Shown: positions 51,024-60,492 of the stretch, in pieces | Position numbering within the stretch: position 1 is the first letter of the stretch | Layout: the number at the start of each line of letters is the position of its first letter | Assembly (NCBI RefSeq): GCF_028823665.1 | Contig: NZ_JAPEHV010000003.1 | Span: forward strand, 124,001 to 188,000 | DNA: 64,000 bases | Source of the DNA: Microbacterium sp. C7(2022) | GTDB lineage: Bacteria > Actinomycetota > Actinomycetes > Actinomycetales > Microbacteriaceae | Direction: 5' to 3' | The notes under the pieces: generated by a model | What the model saw: only the letters and a program-made list of their open reading frames with translations | What the model was told of the DNA's origin: nothing | Databases searched by the model: none | Position numbers and translations under genes: made by a program

Positions 51024-52532
51024 CTAGGCCATGAGGTCGAGCGTGCTGGCCGTCTCCTGCAGAACCTTGCGCGCTGCCTCGGGGCGCGGATTCAGCGACT
51101 CACCGTAGCTGGGGATCAGCTCACGCAGGCGCGGCTCCCAGCCATCAATCTGCTCGGGGAAGCATGACCGGAGCAGCGACAGCATGATCGACACGGCGGT
51201 CGACGCACCCGGCGATGCTCCGAGGAGGCCAGCGATCGATCCCTCGCCGCCGGTGACGACCTCGGTGCCGAACTGAAGCACGCCGCCCTTGTCCTTGTCC
51301 TTCTTCATGACCTGCGCGCGCTGACCGGCGTTGAGGAGCTCCCAATCCGCATCCTTCGCGGTCGGCATGAAGGTGCGGAGGCTGTCCACCTTGGCGGCGT
51401 GGTTCTTCAGCAGCTCGCCGATGAGGTAGGTGATGAGGCTCGGGTTATCGATCGCGACCTTGATCATCGGCCACAGGTTGCCCGGGCGTACCTGCGAGAC
51501 GATGTCCCACATCGAGCCGTTCTTCAAGAACTTGGGGCTGAACGTCGCAAACGGGCCGAACAGCAGCGACGTCTCACCGTCCACAACCCGCGTGTCGAGG
51601 TGCGGCACTGACATCGGCGGCGCGCCGACCGACGCCTGCGAGTACACCTTGGCCTTGTGCTGCGCAACGATGGCGGGGTTCGAGGTCTTGAGCCACTGAC
51701 CGCCGATCGGGAACACGCCGTAACCGGAAATTTCGGGGATCCTCGAGCTCTGCAGCAGCTTGATCGCCCAGCCGCCCGCGCCGACGAAGACGAACTTCGC
51801 GTTCGTCACGCCGGGCGTGCGCCCCACGGTGTTGCGCCAGTGGAGATCCCACGTACCGTCCTTGCGGCGGCGAAGCTTGCGCACCTCACGGTTGGTGACG
51901 ACGTTCGCGCCCTTGGCACGCAGGTGGTCGAACATCTGGCGCGTCAGGGCGCCGAAGTCGACGTCGGTGCCGGCAGGCACCCGGGTCGCGGCGAACGGCT
52001 CGTCGGCCTTGGGGCGCTTCTGCATGAGCAGCGGTGCCCACTGGTTAATGACGCGCGAGTCTTCGGAGTACTCGATGCCCTCGAACAGCGGTTCCTTCTT
52101 GAGCGCTTCGTAGCGCTTCTTCAGGTAGCTGACGTCCTTCTCGCCGCGCACGAACGTCATGTGCGGTGTGGAGTTGATGAACGTCGACGGCCCGTCGAGC
52201 ACTCCCTCGTCAACCAGTGTCGACCACAGTTGCCGGCTGAGTTGGAACTGCTCGTTGATCGCGATGGCTTTTGCGGCATCCACTTCGCCGTCGGGACCTG
52301 CGGGCATGTAGTTCAGTTCGCACAGCGCGGCATGACCGGTGCCGGCATTGTTCCAGGCGTTCGAGCTTTCGAGCGCGACATCGTGCAGGCGCTCGTAGAC
52401 GGTGATGTTCCAGTCGGGCTGCAGCTCTGACAGCAGGATTCCCAACGTGGCGCTCATGATTCCGCCACCGATGAGAACGACATCCGCCGTCTTGTCACGC
52501 CCGTGATTGTTGTTCACAGGGGTTTCGGTCAC
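51024..52532 (-). CDS. mqo: Malate:quinone oxidoreductase
   Basis: A protein of 502 residues from GTG 52532. FAD motif VVLIGGGIMSATLG, then SSNAWNNAGTGHAALCELNYMP, and IAGLLGASPGASTAVSIML near the C-terminus, all typical of Mqo. It oxidises malate to oxaloacetate and feeds electrons to menaquinone at the membrane surface, serving in the TCA cycle. A leaderless promoter is likely. Confidence 0.94.
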   Translation of the reverse strand: MTETPVNNNHGRDKTADVVLIGGGIMSATLGILLSELQPDWNITVYERLHDVALESSNAWNNAGTGHAALCELNYMPAGPDGEVDAAKAIAINEQFQLSRQLWSTLVDEGVLDGPSTFINSTPHMTFVRGEKDVSYLKKRYEALKKEPLFEGIEYSEDSRVINQWAPLLMQKRPKADEPFAATRVPAGTDVDFGALTRQMFDHLRAKGANVVTNREVRKLRRRKDGTWDLHWRNTVGRTPGVTNAKFVFVGAGGWAIKLLQSSRIPEISGYGVFPIGGQWLKTSNPAIVAQHKAKVYSQASVGAPPMSVPHLDTRVVDGETSLLFGPFATFSPKFLKNGSMWDIVSQVRPGNLWPMIKVAIDNPSLITYLIGELLKNHAAKVDSLRTFMPTAKDADWELLNAGQRAQVMKKDKDKGGVLQFGTEVVTGGEGSIAGLLGASPGASTAVSIMLSLLRSCFPEQIDGWEPRLRELIPSYGESLNPRPEAARKVLQETASTLDLMA

Positions 52533-52538
52533 CGGACA

Positions 52539-52544
52539 ATTCTA
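52539..52544 (-). promoter_or_regulatory. -10 element of a leaderless mqo promoter
   Basis: TAGAAT on the minus strand, six bases, then GTG 52532. No ribosome site is present. Confidence 0.55.
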
Positions 52545-52622
52545 GGCGCCATGATCGGCGGCCCTGACCGTACGACCCTCTTCAGGGACGAAACTTCGGG
52601 GATTCTTGCTATCCCGGTCCGC

Positions 52623-53729
<1,107 letters not shown>

Positions 53730-55016
53730 TTAGCGGCCGGTGCCGGCGTGGACGACGGCTTCGACGTCGCCGTCGAGTCCATAGGCGGTGTGCACGAGAC
53801 GTGCGGCGGCCGCGAGGTCGTCGCCGCGGACGACGACCGAGATACGAATCTCGGAGGTGGAGATCATCTCGATGTTGATTCCCGAGATGCTGAGGGCCTC
53901 GAACAGAGTCGCCGAGACGCCCGAGTGCGTGCGCATGCCAGCGCCGACGACCGACAGCTTGCCGATCTGGTCGTCGTGGACGAGGCTCGCGAAGCCGACG
54001 TCCTGCTGGTCGGCGGCGAGGGCCTTCAGCGCCTGCGCTGCGTCGGATTTGGGCAGCGTGAACGAGATATCCGTACGGCCCGTGTTCGCTGCCGACACGT
54101 TCTGCACGATCATGTCGACGTTGGCGCCGGACTTGGCGACGATCTTGAAGATTTCGGCGGCCTTACCGGGCACATCGGGAACACCGATGACTGTGATCTT
54201 CGCCTGGCTGAGGTCGGTCGCAACTCCTGCGACGATCGGCTCTTCCATTCCTTCTCCCTCTACCCCTTCGGGAAGCGACATTCCCTCGCCGAGCACGAAG
54301 GTGCCGGCGCTCGAACTGAATGTGGATCGTGCGTTGATCAGCACCCCGTGCCTGCGTGCGTACTCCACCGCACGGATGTACAGAACTTTCGCGCCGTTGG
54401 CGGCCAACTCGAGCATCTCTTCGGCCGAGACGACGTCGAGCTTCCTGGCGTTGGGGACGACGCGCGGGTCGGCGGTGAAGATACCGTCGACGTCACTGTA
54501 AATTTCGCAGACGTCGGCGTTCAAGGCTGCCGCCAGCGCCACAGCCGTCGTATCCGATCCCCCGCGCCCCAGCGTCGTGATGTCGCGAGTGTCGCGGTTG
54601 AAACCCTGGAAGCCGGCGACGATGACGATGGCGCCTTCGTCGAGCGCTTCGCGCAGGCGAACCGGCGTGACGTCGACGATGCGCGCGGCGCCATGCGTGG
54701 CATCCGTGATCATTCCCGCCTGCGATCCGGTGAAGGAGCGAGCCTCGAACCCCATCGAGTGAATCGCCATGGCCAGCAGCGCCATCGAGATGCGCTCCCC
54801 ACTCGAGAGCAGCATGTCGAGTTCGCGCGGGGCCGGAATCGGGGCGACTTGCCCGGCCAGGTCGAGCAGTTCATCGGTCGTGTCGCCCATGGCGCTGACC
54901 GCGACGACCACGTCGTGGCCGGCGCGCCGGGCGTCGACAATGCGCTTCGCTACGCGCTTGATGCTCTCGGCGTCGGCGACGGACGACCCGCCATACTTTT
55001 GGACGATCAGGGCCAC
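53730..55016 (-). CDS. lysC: Aspartate kinase
   Basis: A protein of 428 residues. GTG 55016 gives the family start [15 protein letters not shown] and has TGGAG seven bases upstream; the longer frame adds an unlikely leader. Amino-acid-kinase domain (1-240) with [11 protein letters not shown] and [12 protein letters not shown], then two ACT domains (about 265-420) for feedback by lysine and threonine. First step of the aspartate pathway. In many actinobacteria an internal start also gives the separate ACT subunit; this is not tested here. Confidence 0.94.
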   Translation of the reverse strand: MALIVQKYGGSSVADAESIKRVAKRIVDARRAGHDVVVAVSAMGDTTDELLDLAGQVAPIPAPRELDMLLSSGERISMALLAMAIHSMGFEARSFTGSQAGMITDATHGAARIVDVTPVRLREALDEGAIVIVAGFQGFNRDTRDITTLGRGGSDTTAVALAAALNADVCEIYSDVDGIFTADPRVVPNARKLDVVSAEEMLELAANGAKVLYIRAVEYARRHGVLINARSTFSSSAGTFVLGEGMSLPEGVEGEGMEEPIVAGVATDLSQAKITVIGVPDVPGKAAEIFKIVAKSGANVDMIVQNVSAANTGRTDISFTLPKSDAAQALKALAADQQDVGFASLVHDDQIGKLSVVGAGMRTHSGVSATLFEALSISGINIEMISTSEIRISVVVRGDDLAAAARLVHTAYGLDGDVEAVVHAGTGR

Positions 55017-55207
55017 GATAGAGCTCCAGGACGCGCCGAATCGGCGCATGTGAGGGATGTGGTCAGGGGGCGATCGGATGCCGCACCCGCGCGTCCATCA
55101 TATTCAGCCCCTCATGCACCCTCGTTCATGTGACGGCCCAAGTCACGATCGGTACGATCGACGCGGAGAGTCTTCGCTCTCTACGATCACGAAAGCGAGT
55201 TGTGCGG

Positions 55208-56614
55208 ATGGCTGCACGCAGTCGGAAGATTCTGCGCCCGTTCGGCAGCTTGGTGCACCCCGACAACGCGACGTCGACCCCCACCGAAGTCCTCACCATC
55301 ATCGATGAGGTCCTCGCCGTCCACATTCTCGACCTGGCGATCCGGATGGGCGAGACGATGCTGGTCTCGGGCGCTCCGGCCAGCGAAGTCACTCTCACGA
55401 TCATCCGCGTCGCGGGCGTCTACGGGCTGGACCCCGTGCACGTCGATGTGACGTACAACTCGATCACGGCCGCGCATCATCAAAGCGGCGCGGCGCGCCC
55501 CCTGACACTCATGCGGGTGGTGAAGGGTTCGGCACCCGACCACGACAAGCTGCAGCGGTTGCAGGCGTTGTCAGCGTCGATCTCGTCGGGGATGCCGCTC
55601 GAGGAGGCGGCCTCGGAGTATCGCCGCATCCGGCGCGCACCGTTCCGGTACCGCCCGATGGTTGTCGTTGGCGCCCAAGCGCTGCTGGCGGTCGGGGTTG
55701 CGGTGATGTTCGGGGGAAACTGGCTGGTCATGGTGCTGGCCTTCATCGCCGCGGGCTCGGCCGCCCTCACCCAGTGGGGCATGGCGAAAGCTCGTGTGCC
55801 GTACTTCTTCAGCCAGATCGCGGGGGCCTTCGTGCTGACGATGGTCGCCGCGCTCGCCCAACTGCTGACCCTGACCGACTGGGCCGAGGCCGAAGTCGTG
55901 CGCCCGTCGATCATCGTTGCCTCGGGCGTGGTGCTCATGCTGGCAGGCCTCACCGTCGTCGGCGCCGCGCAGGACGCGATCGATGGCTTCGCTCTCACTG
56001 CTACCGGGCGCATTCTCGAGCTGACCACCCAGACCTTGGGCGTGGTGCTCGGCATCCTGGTGGGTCTGCAGACGGCACGCGTCATCGGACTGGGCATGGA
56101 AGCCCCGAGTAGCGCACTCCCCCTGGGCCCGGTTCCTCTGCAGTTCGTCGGCGCAGCGCTCATCGCCGTCGCTGTCGCGGTATACAACGGTGCCCGTTCG
56201 AGGATCATCCTCGTCAGCACGGCGCTCAGCATTGTCGCGTGGCTCGGCTATCTCGCCTCGACGGCGGTCGGGTTCGACGTCGCCACTTCGAGTGGCATCG
56301 GTGCGTTCGCCGGCAGCCTGGTCGGGATTGTCGTGGCATACCGGTTGCATGTGCCCTCGGTGGCTATCACGACCGCCGCTATTCTGCCGCTGGTACCGGG
56401 TGCCGCTGTCTTTCGCGGTTTGCTCATCGTCGTCGAGGCGGGCGGTAGCCCCGGCGAACTGATGGAGGGGTTCGGCACGTTGGTGAGCGCCGGCGTCGTA
56501 GGAATCGCCCTGGCGGTCGGGGCTTCGCTCGGTATCTACCTCGGGCAGCCGCTGCGGGGAACGCTGTACAGCCTCACGCGCCCGCGGTCGCGCGCCCGTG
56601 TCGGACCGCGCTGA
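55208..56614 (+). CDS. ThrE-type threonine/serine exporter
   Basis: A protein of 468 residues from ATG 55208; GTG 55202 or the longer start 55130 are possible, and no strong ribosome site decides. A cytoplasmic N-terminal part (to about 160) with ILDLAIRMGETMLVSGAPASEVT is followed by about ten membrane segments, and LPLVPGAAVFRGL in the C-terminal DUF3815-like half. This two-domain form is the ThrE family, which exports threonine and serine. It is divergent from lysC-asd, the pathway that makes threonine. Confidence 0.85.
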   Translation: MAARSRKILRPFGSLVHPDNATSTPTEVLTIIDEVLAVHILDLAIRMGETMLVSGAPASEVTLTIIRVAGVYGLDPVHVDVTYNSITAAHHQSGAARPLTLMRVVKGSAPDHDKLQRLQALSASISSGMPLEEAASEYRRIRRAPFRYRPMVVVGAQALLAVGVAVMFGGNWLVMVLAFIAAGSAALTQWGMAKARVPYFFSQIAGAFVLTMVAALAQLLTLTDWAEAEVVRPSIIVASGVVLMLAGLTVVGAAQDAIDGFALTATGRILELTTQTLGVVLGILVGLQTARVIGLGMEAPSSALPLGPVPLQFVGAALIAVAVAVYNGARSRIILVSTALSIVAWLGYLASTAVGFDVATSSGIGAFAGSLVGIVVAYRLHVPSVAITTAAILPLVPGAAVFRGLLIVVEAGGSPGELMEGFGTLVSAGVVGIALAVGASLGIYLGQPLRGTLYSLTRPRSRARVGPR

Positions 56615-56644
56615 CCGAATCGTGCGCTCGGATCAGCTGTCTGC

Positions 56645-57583
56645 TCACCCGGGCGCGACAGGGGGCAGCTTGCCGGCCCGTTGCGCGCGCATGGTGCCGC
56701 CGGTTGCCGCCAACCAGCATCCGACGATGATCAACGGGAATCCCATCAGCAGGCTCGGCGTGATCGCCTCGCCAAGGAGCACGGCACCGAGCAGGATCGC
56801 GATCACCGGGTTGACGTAGGTGAACAGGGGCGCCCGAGCCGGGCCCACCCGTGCGATGAGGGCAAAGAACGCCACCAGCGCAAGCGCGGTACAGAACACA
56901 CCGAGAGCGACCACCGCTGCGGTCGCGTCGAGTCTGAGGTCCGGCAGCGCGCTCTGTGTGATCAGCCCAAAGGGAAGGTAGAAGACACCCACAGACAGAA
57001 GCGCCACCGTCACCGTCCCGAGCGAGGGGACGTCTTTCAGTTTGTGCGCCACGATGAACGGCGCCACTGCGTAGAGCACGGCCACCAGGAGCACTTCGCC
57101 CACGGCGATGAATCCTGCAGCACCACCAACGGCGAAGCCTGGCCCGGCGACGACGACGGCGACGCCCGCAAACCCGACGATGAGGCCGATCATGCGCACC
57201 GGATGAAGGACGCTGCGGTCTCCGCTGAAGGCGAGGGCCGTGAGTGCGGCGAAAAGCGGAACCGTTGAGACCAAGAGGCCGGTCAGCCCGGAGGGGATCG
57301 TTTGCTCGGCGTGCCCGAGGAGCAGAAACGGTCCGGCCATCTCGACGGCGCCAAAGGCGAGCACCCACCCGATCTTCCGGAACGCCGGTCGCAGTGCGCG
57401 AGCCCGCAGTGCGAAGGGCAACAGAACGAGCCCACCCAGAAGCGTGCGGGCGGCCACGATCGCGGCGGGCGTGTAGTCCGCGACGGCGATCTTGATGAAG
57501 AGGTAGGGCATCCCCCACAGCACCGCCATGATGCCGAAGAGGATCCACGCGCGCGTATCGAACCGGACCACGGCGGCGTTCAT
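56645..57583 (-). CDS. EamA-family (DMT) transporter
   Basis: A protein of 312 residues from ATG 57583, close after GAGGA and ten bases after recR. Ten hydrophobic segments in two EamA repeats (about 8-135 and 150-285), with LWGMPYLFIKIA at the start and YVNPVIAILLGAVLLGEAI near the end. Probably an exporter of metabolites or amino acids. Substrate unknown. Confidence 0.85.
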   Translation of the reverse strand: MNAAVVRFDTRAWILFGIMAVLWGMPYLFIKIAVADYTPAAIVAARTLLGGLVLLPFALRARALRPAFRKIGWVLAFGAVEMAGPFLLLGHAEQTIPSGLTGLLVSTVPLFAALTALAFSGDRSVLHPVRMIGLIVGFAGVAVVVAGPGFAVGGAAGFIAVGEVLLVAVLYAVAPFIVAHKLKDVPSLGTVTVALLSVGVFYLPFGLITQSALPDLRLDATAAVVALGVFCTALALVAFFALIARVGPARAPLFTYVNPVIAILLGAVLLGEAITPSLLMGFPLIIVGCWLAATGGTMRAQRAGKLPPVAPG

Positions 57584-57593
57584 TCGTTCCTCA

Positions 57594-58187
57594 TCAGACC
57601 GAGCGGCGACCTTCGAATGCACGCCCCAGCGTGACCTCGTCTGCGTATTCGAGGTCGCCGCCCACGGGCAGACCAGAGGCGAGCCGTGTCACGGTGATCT
57701 CAAGTGTGTGCAGCAGACGGCTGAGGTACGTTGACGTCGCCTCGCCCTCGAGGTTGGGGTTCGTCGCGAGGATGACCTCCTGCACGGTGCCGTCGGCGAG
57801 CCGTTGCATGAGCTGGGTGATGCGCAGGTCGTCGGGGCCGATGCCGGCGATCGGGCTGATGGCGCCGCCGAGCACGTGGTAGAGCCCGCGAAACTCGCGC
57901 GTGCGCTCGATCGCGGAGACGTCTTTGGCGTCCTCCACCACGCAGATCAGTGTCTGGTTTCGACGGGGATCGCGGCAGATCGAACAGCGATCCTGTTCGG
58001 ACACGTTCCCGCACAGGTCGCAGAACCGCACCTTGTCGCGCACTTCACTCAAGAGCACGGCCAGGCGCGACACGTCGAAGCTGGGCGACTGCAGGATGTG
58101 GAACGTGATGCGCTGGGCCGACTTCGGGCCAATGCCGGGGAGCCTGCCGAACTCGTCGATCAGGTCTTGGACGATGCCGTCGTACAT
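57594..58187 (-). CDS. recR: Recombination protein RecR
   Basis: A protein of 197 residues from ATG 58187, three bases after dnaX. Helix-hairpin-helix [11 protein letters not shown], zinc cysteines 56, 59, 68 and 71 (CDLC, CSIC), and a TOPRIM domain (about 80-170). It acts with RecF/RecO to load RecA on gapped DNA. The dnaX-recR pairing is widely conserved. Confidence 0.95.
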   Translation of the reverse strand: MYDGIVQDLIDEFGRLPGIGPKSAQRITFHILQSPSFDVSRLAVLLSEVRDKVRFCDLCGNVSEQDRCSICRDPRRNQTLICVVEDAKDVSAIERTREFRGLYHVLGGAISPIAGIGPDDLRITQLMQRLADGTVQEVILATNPNLEGEATSTYLSRLLHTLEITVTRLASGLPVGGDLEYADEVTLGRAFEGRRSV

Positions 58188-58190
58188 GGG

Positions 58191-60413
58191 CTAGTTGAAC
58201 CTCGTGGGTGACTCGTAGGGTTCCTCGCGCACGAAGGTCGCGCCGAGTACTTGACGCACGACGGCCTCGCCGTAGCGCTGAACGCCGTCGTTGCGGGACG
58301 TCACGGTGGGGATGATCGGCGGCGCCACGACCGGCGGAACCTGCGCGTCGGGCGGGACATCGGTTGCCAGTTCGTCATCCTCGTCGTCGTCGCGCGCAGC
58401 AGCGGGAGGGGGCACAACGGTGCGGGCTGGGATGTCTTCGGGTTCGTCGTCGACGGCGAACTGCGCGGGAGGCGCTGCGAAGGCCGCCGGGCCGGGATCG
58501 GGCGGCGGAGCATCGTCATCGGAGGGAATCGGCGCCACCGCCCACTCTGTGACGGGGTCAGCCGAGCGTGGGACGGTGGCTGTTCCTCGGACGATGCTCT
58601 CTCGGGGGCCCGCCCCTGGGTCAGGGTCGGAACTGCCAGAGGGAGCCCTGCTCGTGCTGCCCGAGGCAGGAGCGGGCGCGGAAGGCGCTCGGCCGGCACC
58701 CTGGTGCGCTGCGCTGGTCGGCATGGATCCGGCCGGCTTCGCGAGGTACTTCACCCGCAGGCCGACGACGCCGATGATCGCTTGACGAAGGTCTTCGCTC
58801 GGGCCCTTCCCCGCGTTGAGCTTCTTGAACTTGTCGATGTCGCTCGTGCTCGCGAACGTAAGGGTGAGGACGTCGTCTGCGAGTTCGGCGACCTGCGCGT
58901 TGGACACCACCAACCACGACGTGCGGGACATGTTCTCGAGCGCTCCGAGAATCTGCGGCCATGCGGCGCGCATCCGCTCAAGCGTGACCGGACCGGTCGG
59001 CGCCTGTGCAGCGGGCGCTGCCACTGCCGGACTGGCTGACGAGACAGTCGGGCTCGCGCCCGGAGCCTGCGCCGAGGAAGCCTGCGCAGATGGGGCCGGT
59101 GCGGAGTGCGCAGGTGCCGCGACTTCGTTGGCGGGCATGCGCGGTGGCGCCGCTGCTGGCGCCGAGTGAACCGGCACCGCTGTCTGCTGCGCCGAATTCG
59201 CCGGCGCGGCCGCGGCGGGGCTCTGCGGCGCGTCCGCGGGAGCTTGCGCGGAGGCAGGTGCTTCCGCGGGGACGGAAAGCTGCGGCGCCGCGCCGTAAGT
59301 GAGAACTCGGGCGACCATGAGTTCGAGTTGCAGCCGGGGCGACGTCGCTCCGGTCATGTCGTCGAGAGTGGCGATCACCAAGTCTGCCGTCCGTGACAGA
59401 CGAGCCGTTCCCATGGCATCTGCTTGGGTCTGCATTCGGGCGAGGTCTTCGGTCGACACGCCTCTCAGCACCGCCGACGCATCGGAACCGGTGGCCGCGA
59501 CCACAATCAGATCCCGCAAACGTTCGAGCAGGTCGTCGACGAAGCGACGAGGATCTTGGCCGGTCTGTACGACGCGGTCGACCGCGGCAAAAGCTGCTGC
59601 GGCATCCTGCGCAGCAAACGCGTCCACGACTTCATCCAGCAACTCCGCGTGGGTGTACCCCAGAAGCGCGACAGCCCGCTCGTACGCCACGAGCACCTCG
59701 CCGTCTTCTGCGCCATCGACGTGTTCCGACCCGGCGATCAGCTGATCGAGCAGGGAGAGCGTGTCTCGTGGTGACCCGCCACCCGCGCGCACGACGAGCG
59801 GAAGCACGCCGGGTTCGACATCGACTTCTTCTTCTGCGCACAGGTGTTCGACATACTCGAGCATCGCCGCGGGGGGAACCAGCCGGAACGGATAGTGATG
59901 CGTACGCGATCGGATCGTGCCGATCACCTTCTCGGGCTCGGTCGTCGCGAAGATGAACTTCACGTGGGCCGGCGGCTCTTCCACGAGCTTGAGCAGCGCG
60001 TTGAAGCCCTGCGGCGTCACCATGTGCGCCTCATCGAGGATGAAGATCTTGAACCGGTCACGAGCTGGCGCGAACACTGCGCGCTCGCGCAGGTCACGGG
60101 CATCGTCGACTCCGTTGTGCGACGCCGCGTCGATCTCGACGACATCCAGCGAGCCACCGCCGCCGCGCCCCAGCTCGACGCAACTATCGCAGGTGCCGCA
60201 CGGCGTGTCGGTCGGGCCTTCCGCGCAGTTGAGGCAGCGCGCGAGGATACGAGCGGACGTCGTCTTGCCACACCCGCGTGGGCCGGAGAACAGATAGGCG
60301 TGGCCGACTCGGTCGCCGCGCAAAGCGGTCATGAGCGGGTCGGTGACCTGGGACTGCCCGATCATCTCCCCGAACGCTTCGGGACGGTAGCGGCGGTAGA
60401 GGGCTGTGGTCAC
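58191..60413 (-). CDS. dnaX: DNA polymerase III subunit gamma/tau
   Basis: A protein of 740 residues from GTG 60413. AAA+ clamp-loader domain: Walker A GPRGCGKTT (44-52), zinc cysteines 63, 72, 75 and 78, DEAHM Walker B, and the sensor SRTHHYPFR. A long Ala/Pro-rich linker (about 375-470) leads to a tau-like C-terminal domain (about 475-575) and a second disordered, acidic stretch. No clear slippery frameshift site was seen. The three-base gap to recR suggests co-transcription. Confidence 0.94.
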   Translation of the reverse strand: MTTALYRRYRPEAFGEMIGQSQVTDPLMTALRGDRVGHAYLFSGPRGCGKTTSARILARCLNCAEGPTDTPCGTCDSCVELGRGGGGSLDVVEIDAASHNGVDDARDLRERAVFAPARDRFKIFILDEAHMVTPQGFNALLKLVEEPPAHVKFIFATTEPEKVIGTIRSRTHHYPFRLVPPAAMLEYVEHLCAEEEVDVEPGVLPLVVRAGGGSPRDTLSLLDQLIAGSEHVDGAEDGEVLVAYERAVALLGYTHAELLDEVVDAFAAQDAAAAFAAVDRVVQTGQDPRRFVDDLLERLRDLIVVAATGSDASAVLRGVSTEDLARMQTQADAMGTARLSRTADLVIATLDDMTGATSPRLQLELMVARVLTYGAAPQLSVPAEAPASAQAPADAPQSPAAAAPANSAQQTAVPVHSAPAAAPPRMPANEVAAPAHSAPAPSAQASSAQAPGASPTVSSASPAVAAPAAQAPTGPVTLERMRAAWPQILGALENMSRTSWLVVSNAQVAELADDVLTLTFASTSDIDKFKKLNAGKGPSEDLRQAIIGVVGLRVKYLAKPAGSMPTSAAHQGAGRAPSAPAPASGSTSRAPSGSSDPDPGAGPRESIVRGTATVPRSADPVTEWAVAPIPSDDDAPPPDPGPAAFAAPPAQFAVDDEPEDIPARTVVPPPAAARDDDEDDELATDVPPDAQVPPVVAPPIIPTVTSRNDGVQRYGEAVVRQVLGATFVREEPYESPTRFN

Positions 60414-60419
60414 TCCCCC

Positions 60420-60425
60420 AGCCTA
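60420..60425 (-). promoter_or_regulatory. -10 element of a leaderless dnaX promoter
   Basis: TAGGCT on the minus strand, six bases (GGGGGA), then GTG 60413. The GGGGGA touches the start codon and is too close for a ribosome site. A hairpin CGTGGGG/CCCCACG (60,443-60,464) lies just upstream and may end transcription of the GH65 gene. Confidence 0.45.
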
Positions 60426-60492
60426 CGGCGTGGCTCAGACATCGTGGGGGCCGTTCTCCCCACGCGGACGGTCACCCGCAGCATCCATCGAC

